From Arthrobacter sp. (GTDB lineage Bacteria > Actinomycetota > Actinomycetes > Actinomycetales > Micrococcaceae): 5,287 nucleotides of DNA. Made by a program: the position numbers and the translations under genes. The DNA lies in contig JAODMS010000243.1 in the NCBI GenBank assembly GCA_025464925.1, forward strand, positions 1 through 5,287, written 5' to 3'. The first letter of the stretch is position 1. The number at the start of each line of letters is the position of its first letter. Below, piece after piece: positions 1-5,287 of the stretch. The notes beneath the pieces were generated by a model, which ran no database searches, was not told the origin of the DNA, and saw nothing but the letters and a program-made list of their open reading frames with translations.

Positions 1-182
1 CGCTGCTGCTGTGCAGCGACGGCCTGTGGTCGGCCTTCGACGATGTGGCGATGGCGCGCAGCGTGATCGGCTGCAGTGGCGTCCAGGCCTGGCTCAATCG
101 CCTCGAAGCGGGCGTGCAGCAAGCCGGCCGCAGCGACCAGGACAACTACTCCGCGCTCGCGATCTGGTGCGCGGCGGGTTGA
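1..182 (+). CDS. pppA: PP2C-family Ser/Thr protein phosphatase, C-terminal fragment (PppA type)
   Basis: This is the 3' end of a gene cut by the window edge. It is read in the frame starting at position 3 and gives 59 codons before the TGA at 180-182. Two hallmark PP2C (PPM) motifs are visible. LLLCSDGLW lies at fragment residues 1-9, with its Asp a metal ligand in the family. DNYSAL lies at residues 47-52, with its Asp the final conserved metal ligand. PP2C enzymes are Mg/Mn-dependent and remove phosphate from Ser/Thr. Beside tagF and tssM, the natural reading is PppA, the cytoplasmic phosphatase that opposes the kinase PpkA on the FHA protein and turns T6SS assembly down. That role is inferred from context; the fold assignment comes from the motifs. 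The gene runs opposite to tagF and its last 37 bp overlap the tagF 3' end. The N-terminal domain and start are outside the window, so length and intactness cannot be judged. Confidence 0.87.
   Translation, partial: LLLCSDGLWSAFDDVAMARSVIGCSGVQAWLNRLEAGVQQAGRSDQDNYSALAIWCAAG
146..182. other. Convergent 3'-end overlap of pppA and tagF
   Basis: The last 37 bp of the + strand phosphatase gene and the - strand tagF gene are shared, antisense to each other. The phosphatase C-terminal codons after the DN motif and the last 11 residues of TagF are encoded by the same DNA. I see no hairpin followed by a T-run on either strand here, so transcripts from both sides probably run into the opposing gene. 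Confidence 0.85.
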
Positions 183-733
183 ATATCGAGCAGTTCGAGC
201 AGCAGCGCCGGCTCCGGCGGCCAGGCCGCTGCGCGGGGAGCGAAGTCGTATGCAGCGGCGAGTGGCCACCAGAGACTGGCCGGTGGCAGCGGCCAGGCTT
301 CGTCTGGTTCAAATTCATGCGCAGGGCGCGGCGGCAAGGCGACGATCGCCGCTTCGAGCGCTTCGGGCCCTTCGGCAGCCGCGTCGAGCAGCGACGCGAG
401 CTGTACGGCGCTTTCGTGCGGTGGCGCTGGCGCGGCGAGGCGTTCGGCCAGTGTCAGTGGAAAGGCGCGTCCCACACGATCGTGCGAAGCCACGACGATG
501 CCGCACCAGATCTCGCCGGGCGCCGGCAGTGCCAGATAGCGCCACGGCGCGAAGGAGCCCAGACGTTCGCGCAGCGATGCGCCTTCCAGCGTCGTGGCGG
601 CGAGGGCGAGGCCCCGCTGTAGCCAAGTGTCCCAGTCGCTGCGCCAGCGTGGCGGTAGGCCGCGGCCGACGAAGTCTCCGCGCGCGGGCACTTTGCCGTA
701 CCAGGACACGCGACCCGGCGGGGGCTTCACCAT
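146..733 (-). CDS. tagF: TagF, T6SS-associated post-translational repressor
   Basis: The protein has 195 residues from the ATG at 733 and ends at a TAG at 148-146. The N-terminus carries the TagF signature WYGKVPARGDFVGRGLP (residues 11-27). It is followed by a FAPWRYLALP block (61-70) and HDRVGRAFPLTL (84-95), which corresponds to the conserved P-S-x-D-R-V-G-R-x-F-P motif, here with A-S-H before the Asp. A C-terminal SLWWP motif (153-157) is also typical. No signal peptide or membrane segment is seen, so it should be cytoplasmic. TagF represses T6SS assembly, in Pseudomonas and Agrobacterium through the FHA protein. I chose the ATG at 733 because it overlaps the tssM stop as ATGGTGA and places the family motif near the N-terminus. 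An in-frame TTG at 748 would add five residues. Neither start has a clear Shine-Dalgarno sequence, so expression probably depends on translation of tssM. In some bacteria TagF is fused to PppA; here they are separate and convergent. Confidence 0.93.
   Translation of the reverse strand: MVKPPPGRVSWYGKVPARGDFVGRGLPPRWRSDWDTWLQRGLALAATTLEGASLRERLGSFAPWRYLALPAPGEIWCGIVVASHDRVGRAFPLTLAERLAAPAPPHESAVQLASLLDAAAEGPEALEAAIVALPPRPAHEFEPDEAWPLPPASLWWPLAAAYDFAPRAAAWPPEPALLLELLDIQPAAHQIASAE
727..733 (-). promoter_or_regulatory. ATGGTGA start-stop overlap, tssM to tagF
   Basis: The tagF ATG (733-731) and the tssM TGA (729-727) lie within seven bases of each other on the - strand, in different frames. Together with the lack of a tagF ribosome binding site, this suggests coupled translation of the repressor to the structural gene. 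If tagF instead starts at the TTG at 748, the overlap grows to 22 bases. Confidence 0.65.
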
Positions 734-3700
734 GATGCGTGCGGGCAACGAAAACGTGCCAGCTCCCGTAGGGTCCAGATGTCAGCGTCGGGGGCGCCTG
801 ATGCGCTTGCCTCGACGTCCAGGGTGCGTGTGTCGACGACAAAGGTCAGTCGTGCTGGAGCGCCCCGCTCGCCTCGCCAGTCGCTGCGTAGCAGAACCCG
901 AAGCCAGGCAAACGGGCCTTCATGAATCTCGGCACCGACCCCCGCAGGGCCGGGGGGCAAGATACGCATCAGCACTTTGTGCGTCGAAGCCGGTCCCGGC
1001 CAGAGTAGTTCCTTGGAGCGTGCCGGACCGTTTTCGAAGCGCAACAGCTGACCATCGACATCGATGCTGAACTGCAGCAGCTCGGCATCCATGCGCTGGG
1101 GGGTGAAGCGCAGCTTGAGCTCGGGCAGCGGTACGTAACCCGGGAAGAACAGGGTACCGATCGCTGCCGCCTGTTCGAATACACCCGGCATGCTCGCATC
1201 AACGGGTGCACTGCGCACCTTCCACGGCCGGCTCGACGTGTCGATGCGTTCGCTCAACTGGTTGCGCCGGAAGTCGTCGAACAGGCCGCCGGGTCCGAAC
1301 AGACGCGCGAAATCGGACGCCGCCATGTCGCGCGATGCCGTGGCGCCGAACGGGAAGCGCTCGCGCGTCAACGCGCTACAAGTCTGTGCGAGTTCAGCCA
1401 GCGCGGCGTCGAAACTCGGCTTGGCGCCGCCGCGCGAGCGAATTAAAGTCCCCAGGTCAATGTAAACCTTGCGCAGCGCGGCCGGCGCGCGAGCGGCCTC
1501 GACGCGCAACGTCGCGTCGAGTTCGGCATTGGTAGTCTCGTCGCGCTTGCCGGTGGTCAGGGCGTGAAGGCGGTCCAGCGCTTGCGGTCCGGCGCCTGAC
1601 GCGTAGTCGCCCAGGGCGGCAAATTGTGCTCGCAGAGTGCTATCGAAAACGACCTCGGCCGTGCTGCCGCCCTGAGAGGTTGCACTGAACTCGTCGGCCA
1701 AAAGTGTCAAGAGCCGGCGTAGAGGGGAATCGGGGCCGGTGAGTTCTGTTGCCTGGCGCCAGGCACCATCCGCATCGGTGCCGGGGGCCAGCGCCAGGGC
1801 ATCGAGCTGGCGTGACCAGGCGGCGATCACGCGCTGGGCCTGGCGCTTGCCAACCTGGGCAGCGATTTCGTCGCGCCAGGTGCGGTCCGTCTGCAGCCGC
1901 CGTACTTCGCCGCCGGTGTCGCCGAGCACCCAGTCTGCCTCGTTCGCGAGCTCATCGAACGTAGCATCGAGTGCCGGCACGAGCTTGCGCCGCCAGTCGC
2001 CGGCGCTTGAATGCGCTGGCATCGGCCCGGCGCTCGACGCTGTGAACACGAGGGCGCTGGTCGCGCCCAGGCGCGTCGGCAGATCCTGCGGCGGCTCGGT
2101 ATCGGAAACGCGCCACAGCAAGCGCTCGTGCACGCGCTGCGCCAGCGGCAGCGCCGCGAGGGCACCGCGCGCCGCGCGCACCCCGGCATCGTCGGAGCGC
2201 ATCGCCTCGGGCAGCCCGCTGCGCTCGAGCAGGGCCTCGACATGGCGTGCCCATTCGGCCCGTTCGCCAGCGCCGCTCGCCTGTACCAGCGTTTGCTCGA
2301 CCCAGTGCCGTATTTCGCCCCGCACCAGCCGCGCCGGGCTGGCGAGCATCAATGAAGCGCGCAGCGCCTCATGACGCGTCGCGCTGTCTTTGGCCTCGCG
2401 CAGGTCGCGGCGCAAGCGCTCGATGAGCAGCGGCGCCAGGCTGCGATCGAGCATCTCACGGTAGGCCTGCTCCGCCGAGCGTGCCAACCGCGGCCCCTGG
2501 AACAGCCCGAACCCGAAGCCAGCGGGCGGCTCGTTCGGGTCAATGCCATCGTTGGCGGCCAGGCGCTCAAGCAGCGAATAAAGCGGCAACACCTGCTCGA
2601 GACCGGCCGAGTCCAGCGAGCCAATGCGCCGGGTCAACTGTTCGACGCGTGTGCGCACGGTGTCCACATAGTCTAGGTTGCGCTGGTAGCTCTGCCACCA
2701 CAGGGCACATGCGGCAAGCAAGGCAGCGCTGGCAAGGCCGGCGCCGAACATGGTGGCTCGCCTGCGCAGCCGCAGCCGCTGGAGCCGCTGGCCTGCCAGC
2801 GGTGCTTCAGCAATCACCAGGCGCTTCAGCAGCGAGGTCAGGAAGTAGGACTTGCCGCCGGCATCGGGTCGCGCCAGCGGCTTGAGCGCCAACCCGTGGC
2901 TGCGCGCGAGTTCGCCGATCACCCTGTCGATCGGATTGCCCTCCTGCGTGCCGCTCGTCAACGCGATCGAGCGCAGGCGTTGCGGCGGTTCGGCGGCAAT
3001 GCCGTCGAAGGCCTTGCGCACGAACCCCTGAAGAGGTAGAAGCAGGGCTTCGAACTGTGCCGTGAAGGTGTAAATTGGCAGGCGGCGCTGCGGCGTGCGT
3101 TCGTGCTGCAGTGCGTCGGGGCTGCGCCGCGCCAGGCGCTGCGCGAGGTCGGCCAGGCGAGGCCCAAGATCGACCGGGATGCCGGCGACGTCGGGGTCGA
3201 ACACAAGACCCCAGAGTTGCTCGCGCTCTGCAGCGTCGAGATCGCCGAAGGTTTCGACAAAGCCAGCGATCAGGTCGGCCTTGGTCACCAGCAAATAGAC
3301 CGGAAAGGCGAGATCGAGCTTGCAGCGCAGTTCGTCCAGACGCGCCGCGACCGCAGCCGCCTGACGCGCGAGTTCTGCGCCGCCGTGCAGCAGATCGGGC
3401 ACGCTGACGCTGACGATCACGCCATTGATCGGCTGCAATGGCCGGTGCCGTCGCAGCAGCGCAAGGAAATGCTGCCATTCCTGGGCATCGATTGCGGCGT
3501 CACTGTCCTGTGTGGTATAGCGCCCCGCGGTGTCGATGAAAACGGCGTCCTGGCTGAACCACCAATCGCATTGGCGCGTGCCGCCGCACCCCGCGAGCGG
3601 GTCGTGTCCGAGCCGTTCGGCGAGCGGAAAGCGCAAACCCGAATGCTGCAGCGCCGTTGTCTTGCCGGCCCCGGGCGCGCCGATGATCAGGTACCAAGGC

Positions 3701-4050
3701 AGCTGCTGCACTTGTCGCTGGCGCTGCCACCAGCGGCTGGTACTCTGCGCCTCGATGCCCTGGCGCAGCATCGCGAGCGCCTGGCGAAAACGCTGGCTCA
3801 GTTCAGGGCCTGCATCGTTGGATTCGAGGCTGTGCAGCAGGCGCTCGTTGCGCCGGCGGGCCAGCAGCGACTGCCCCACCCGCAGGCCGAACAGCAAGAG
3901 CGTGACCAGCGCCAGCAAAGCCACGCGGGCGCGCATGTCGTCGAAAGGGTGCCACGCGCCGAAGGCGATCAGCGGTGCCGCAAACCACAGCAAGGCGCCT
4001 GCCGCGACAAGGTTCACGGCGCTTTGCACGAAGCGGATCGAAGCTTTCAT
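727..4050 (-). CDS. tssM: TssM (IcmF family), T6SS inner-membrane core component
   Basis: This is a full-length TssM of 1107 residues, close to the family's usual 1100-1200. With TssL and TssJ it forms the envelope-spanning complex that anchors the baseplate. Two N-terminal membrane segments lie at about residues 10-33 and 42-60. A cytoplasmic NTPase-like domain follows, with Walker A GAPGAGKTT (124-132, Lys130), the block GGTRQCDWWF (156-165), Walker B-like AVFIDTAGRYTTQ (169-181) and VTKADL (255-260). The conserved YFLTSLLKRLVIAE (402-415) precedes a third membrane segment at about 433-453. The remainder is periplasmic. It contains the IcmF-related middle region and a conserved C-terminal block: LFGPGGLFDDF (917-927), RPWKVRS (941-947), LLWPGP (1015-1020) and GPFAWLRVL (1045-1053). 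It ends in the typical FRCP (1100-1103). The ATG at 4050 overlaps the tssL stop as ATGA, and the frame upstream to 4176 lies inside tssL and looks nothing like TssM. No frameshift is visible and the Walker A motif is intact; ATP use is not essential in every TssM studied. Confidence 0.97.
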   Translation of the reverse strand: MKASIRFVQSAVNLVAAGALLWFAAPLIAFGAWHPFDDMRARVALLALVTLLLFGLRVGQSLLARRRNERLLHSLESNDAGPELSQRFRQALAMLRQGIEAQSTSRWWQRQRQVQQLPWYLIIGAPGAGKTTALQHSGLRFPLAERLGHDPLAGCGGTRQCDWWFSQDAVFIDTAGRYTTQDSDAAIDAQEWQHFLALLRRHRPLQPINGVIVSVSVPDLLHGGAELARQAAAVAARLDELRCKLDLAFPVYLLVTKADLIAGFVETFGDLDAAEREQLWGLVFDPDVAGIPVDLGPRLADLAQRLARRSPDALQHERTPQRRLPIYTFTAQFEALLLPLQGFVRKAFDGIAAEPPQRLRSIALTSGTQEGNPIDRVIGELARSHGLALKPLARPDAGGKSYFLTSLLKRLVIAEAPLAGQRLQRLRLRRRATMFGAGLASAALLAACALWWQSYQRNLDYVDTVRTRVEQLTRRIGSLDSAGLEQVLPLYSLLERLAANDGIDPNEPPAGFGFGLFQGPRLARSAEQAYREMLDRSLAPLLIERLRRDLREAKDSATRHEALRASLMLASPARLVRGEIRHWVEQTLVQASGAGERAEWARHVEALLERSGLPEAMRSDDAGVRAARGALAALPLAQRVHERLLWRVSDTEPPQDLPTRLGATSALVFTASSAGPMPAHSSAGDWRRKLVPALDATFDELANEADWVLGDTGGEVRRLQTDRTWRDEIAAQVGKRQAQRVIAAWSRQLDALALAPGTDADGAWRQATELTGPDSPLRRLLTLLADEFSATSQGGSTAEVVFDSTLRAQFAALGDYASGAGPQALDRLHALTTGKRDETTNAELDATLRVEAARAPAALRKVYIDLGTLIRSRGGAKPSFDAALAELAQTCSALTRERFPFGATASRDMAASDFARLFGPGGLFDDFRRNQLSERIDTSSRPWKVRSAPVDASMPGVFEQAAAIGTLFFPGYVPLPELKLRFTPQRMDAELLQFSIDVDGQLLRFENGPARSKELLWPGPASTHKVLMRILPPGPAGVGAEIHEGPFAWLRVLLRSDWRGERGAPARLTFVVDTRTLDVEASASGAPDADIWTLRELARFRCPHASW
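4047..4050 (-). promoter_or_regulatory. ATGA stop-start overlap, tssL to tssM
   Basis: The tssL stop TGA (4049-4047) overlaps the tssM ATG (4050-4048). No Shine-Dalgarno sequence is evident in the 20 bases upstream, so tssM translation probably depends on termination-reinitiation from tssL. Confidence 0.75.
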
Positions 4051-5180
4051 TGCGGGTACAGGATTATCTCGACGCGGCGCAGCGGCTGGCCGGCCGTAGC
4101 CTCGACACGGGCCTCGACCGCGAGCCGCGTATCGCCGATCTGCGGCCGCAAGACGTCGGCGGTGCCGCGTGCCCATTCCATCGCCTGATGCCAGGCCGAG
4201 GGCATGCGAGCCGTCGGGGGATCGCTGCCATCGGTGTAGCCCACGACCAGTACCTTGCCGGGCAGCTTCGCCAGCGCTGAGCCCAGACGCGTCAATGGGC
4301 CGCTGGCGTCGCCCAGCACGCCGGCACCGACCACGACCACGACCACGCTGCGCAGCGCCTCGTCGCGCACTGACAAGCGGCCGGCGGCGATGTCATCACG
4401 CAGCCTGGAGGTCAGCCGTGGCGGCACCATCGCCGTGCCCGCTACGGGCGCAGCCGCGACGGCGCTTGCCGGCACAAGTTGCTGCAGTGACGCCAGCACG
4501 CCGTCCACGCGCGCCGCAAGCTGTAGCTGGCTGGCACTGTAGACCCCCAAGGCAAGCACGCCGAGCAGCAGAACCGCTGGCAACGCGACGCGTGGCGCCC
4601 GCGGCGGGCTGGCGGCCGCAGCCGCGCAGTGCCAAGGGGTTACCAACGCGGGAACCGGCGCAACCTTTTGGAGCGCGAGATGCACTCGCGAGCGAAGGGT
4701 TTCATGGTCGCGGTTATCCAGGTCGCTGCGCGCCCTCAGCCCGAGACTCAGGCAGGTGTGAAAAAGTTCGAGCAGCGCGCGGTGCTCGCGCGGCTTTTCG
4801 GCCAGCCGCGTCAGCAGGCGCAAGAGCTTGTCGCCGACGTTGGCCTCGCCGTGAAATTGCCGCATCAGTCCGGCGCCTCCCTCGCCCCAGGGTGCAGCGC
4901 CGAACTGCTCGTCGCCCCAGGCACAGAGCACATAGCTCGCGGCCGCGACGCTCGCCTCGTCCGCGCCTGCCAGGCGTGCACCGGTCTCGAATCGGTTCAC
5001 TGCCGCCGCCAGGCTGCGGCGCAGCGCCGCCGAGTCGGCAGAAGTCGCGTCCCGCAAGCGTGCCATCAATGCGATCAAGGGAAGCGCCTCGATACGCAGC
5101 GCACGCGCGGCCGACGGCTCGTCAACGCCATCCGGCTCTTCGGCCGTCGGCGGCACGGCCACAGCGCCGGACGGCTTCAC
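4047..5180 (-). CDS. tssL: TssL (DotU family) with C-terminal OmpA-like domain
   Basis: The protein has 377 residues from a GTG at 5180. After a Pro/Glu-rich N-terminus of about 28 residues comes the cytoplasmic DotU helical domain (about 30-175). It is recognised by YVLCAWGDEQFGAAPWG (83-99), QFHGEANVGDKLL (108-120) and ALLELFHTCLSLGL (135-148). One membrane segment lies at about 198-216. The periplasmic part has a linker and an OmpA-like domain with VVGYTDGSD (312-320), PSAW (327-330) and RRVEIIL (368-374). TssL binds TssM and the baseplate; the 'extended' form with an OmpA-like domain is thought to tie the complex to peptidoglycan. Here GYTD keeps the Asp, but the usual S-N-W-x-L-S-x-x-R-A helix reads SAWHQAMEWA, so the Arg position is Trp336 and the conserved Asn is Ala. 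I chose GTG because its GTGA overlaps the preceding stop and an AGGGTGG Shine-Dalgarno-like sequence lies just upstream. The open frame continues to 5273, but that part covers the neighbouring gene. A valine run (279-284) is encoded by a hexanucleotide repeat. Confidence 0.93.
   Translation of the reverse strand: MKPSGAVAVPPTAEEPDGVDEPSAARALRIEALPLIALMARLRDATSADSAALRRSLAAAVNRFETGARLAGADEASVAAASYVLCAWGDEQFGAAPWGEGGAGLMRQFHGEANVGDKLLRLLTRLAEKPREHRALLELFHTCLSLGLRARSDLDNRDHETLRSRVHLALQKVAPVPALVTPWHCAAAAASPPRAPRVALPAVLLLGVLALGVYSASQLQLAARVDGVLASLQQLVPASAVAAAPVAGTAMVPPRLTSRLRDDIAAGRLSVRDEALRSVVVVVVGAGVLGDASGPLTRLGSALAKLPGKVLVVGYTDGSDPPTARMPSAWHQAMEWARGTADVLRPQIGDTRLAVEARVEATAGQPLRRVEIILYPQ
4329..4346 (-). 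repeat. Hexanucleotide repeat (GTGGTC)x3 in tssL
   Basis: Three perfect tandem copies of GTGGTC (GACCAC on the + strand) encode Val279-Val284 at the beginning of a predicted beta strand of the OmpA-like domain. Slippage by one unit would add or remove two valines without changing frame. It may simply reflect GTG/GTC codon choice in a valine-rich strand. Confidence 0.7.
5177..5180 (-). promoter_or_regulatory. GTGA stop-start overlap, upstream gene to tssL
   Basis: The TGA of the upstream gene (5179-5177) shares bases with the GTG start of tssL (5180-5178). A four-base overlap of this kind usually means that ribosomes finishing the first gene restart on the second, which keeps the subunits of one complex in proportion. 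Confidence 0.7.
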
Positions 5181-5287
5181 TTCGCCCACCCTACTTGCAA
5201 CTGACGCGCCTGGACTTCGACCCGTGCGCGCGGTGCCAGCGTGCCGACCGGCAACGCCAGGATGGCACGCCACTGCGAATGCTCGAT
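5177..5287 (-). CDS. C-terminal fragment of upstream T6SS gene, possibly lipoprotein TssJ
   Basis: Reading the - strand from the window edge gives 36 uninterrupted codons and a TGA at 5179-5177. The stop overlaps the tssL GTG start as GTGA, so this is a real gene of the same operon. The fragment contains QWRAILALPVG (residues 5-15) followed by a predicted strand RARVEVQARQLQV (20-32). A Trp-Arg followed by a hydrophobic strand, a loop and a final valine-rich strand resembles the end of the TssJ/SciN beta-sandwich. TssJ is the outer-membrane lipoprotein that contacts the periplasmic C-terminus of TssM, so its presence here would make sense. The match is short and from memory. TssK is the more common neighbour upstream of tssL, but the fragment does not look like a TssK C-terminus. 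An unrelated T6SS accessory protein is also possible. The lipobox and start that would settle it are outside the window. Confidence 0.5.
   Translation of the reverse strand: MEHSQWRAILALPVGTLAPRARVEVQARQLQVGWAK
5186..5192 (-). promoter_or_regulatory. Shine-Dalgarno-like sequence for tssL
   Basis: On the - strand the purine-rich stretch AGGGTGG lies 5 bases before the GTG start at 5180, and its AGGG core lies 8 bases before it. This supports GTG as the tssL start. It is the only convincing ribosome binding site among the three internal junctions of the operon; tssM and tagF have none that I can see. Confidence 0.55.

Noticed and set aside
76..735. Overlapping + strand open frames across tagF (from 11 and 76), rich in Arg and Ala.
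   Set aside because: They are out of frame with the real phosphatase end (frame of position 3) and lie antisense to a clear TagF; no motif supports them.
315..842. A - strand open frame overlapping tagF and the end of tssM.
   Set aside because: It is out of frame with both genes, is Arg/Ala/Thr-rich and matches nothing recognisable.
939..957. C-run and G-run forming an inverted repeat, a possible terminator hairpin.
   Set aside because: It lies inside the conserved end of tssM where the bases encode a Pro/Gly-rich loop, and there is no T-run after it on either strand.
1739..2374. A 211-codon + strand open frame, rich in Ser, Arg and Ala, antisense to tssM.
   Set aside because: Low-complexity composition typical of antisense frames in high-GC DNA, no ribosome binding site and no family resemblance.
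4051..4176. Possible upstream extension of tssM, starting at 4176.
   Set aside because: The added 42 residues are Arg-rich, lie wholly within tssL and precede the typical N-terminal membrane hairpin; the ATGA junction at 4050 is the natural start.
3103..4188. A 361-codon open frame on the + strand, antisense to tssM.
   Set aside because: It is a GC-rich shadow frame. The translation shows no recognisable domain, whereas the opposite strand encodes the conserved TssM NTPase domain without interruption.
4597..4609. Short GC-only inverted repeat (5-bp arms, 3-base loop).
   Set aside because: Such repeats are expected by chance in DNA of this composition, and it lies inside the tssL linker before the membrane segment.
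5181..5273. Possible upstream extension of tssL, starting at 5273.
   Set aside because: It would overlap nearly all of the visible upstream gene in another frame; the GTG at 5180 has a stop-start overlap and a ribosome binding site.

Overview
This window is a piece of a type VI secretion system (T6SS) locus from a high-GC Gram-negative bacterium. The base composition, codon use strongly biased to G/C third positions, and inner-membrane/periplasmic T6SS parts all point to Proteobacteria. I cannot assign a genus from the sequence alone. It is almost fully coding, with no intergenic gap, RNA gene, mobile element or CRISPR array.

Layout from left to right: (1) positions 1-182, + strand: the last 59 codons of a PP2C-family Ser/Thr protein phosphatase (PppA type). 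(2) 146-733, - strand: tagF. (3) 727-4050, - strand: tssM (IcmF), full length. (4) 4047-5180, - strand: tssL, made of a DotU domain, one membrane anchor and a divergent OmpA-like C-terminal domain. (5) 5177-5287, - strand: the last 36 codons of an upstream gene, best read as the T6SS lipoprotein TssJ but only weakly supported.

The four - strand genes form one operon in the order (tssJ?)-tssL-tssM-tagF. Each stop codon overlaps the next start (GTGA, ATGA, ATGGTGA), so translation is probably coupled. The phosphatase gene converges on tagF and the two coding 3' ends overlap by 37 bp, with no room for a conventional terminator.

Functionally, TssJ-TssL-TssM build the trans-envelope complex on which the T6SS tail docks. 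TagF and the phosphatase are the negative post-translational regulators known from the Pseudomonas H1-T6SS and Agrobacterium T6SS. A partner kinase (PpkA type) and an FHA protein are expected outside the window. The system itself is well known. The points most worth a second look are the OmpA-like domain of TssL, which keeps the peptidoglycan-contacting Asp but lacks the matching Arg, the apparent absence of tssK from its usual place next to tssL, and the overlapping convergent phosphatase/tagF genes.
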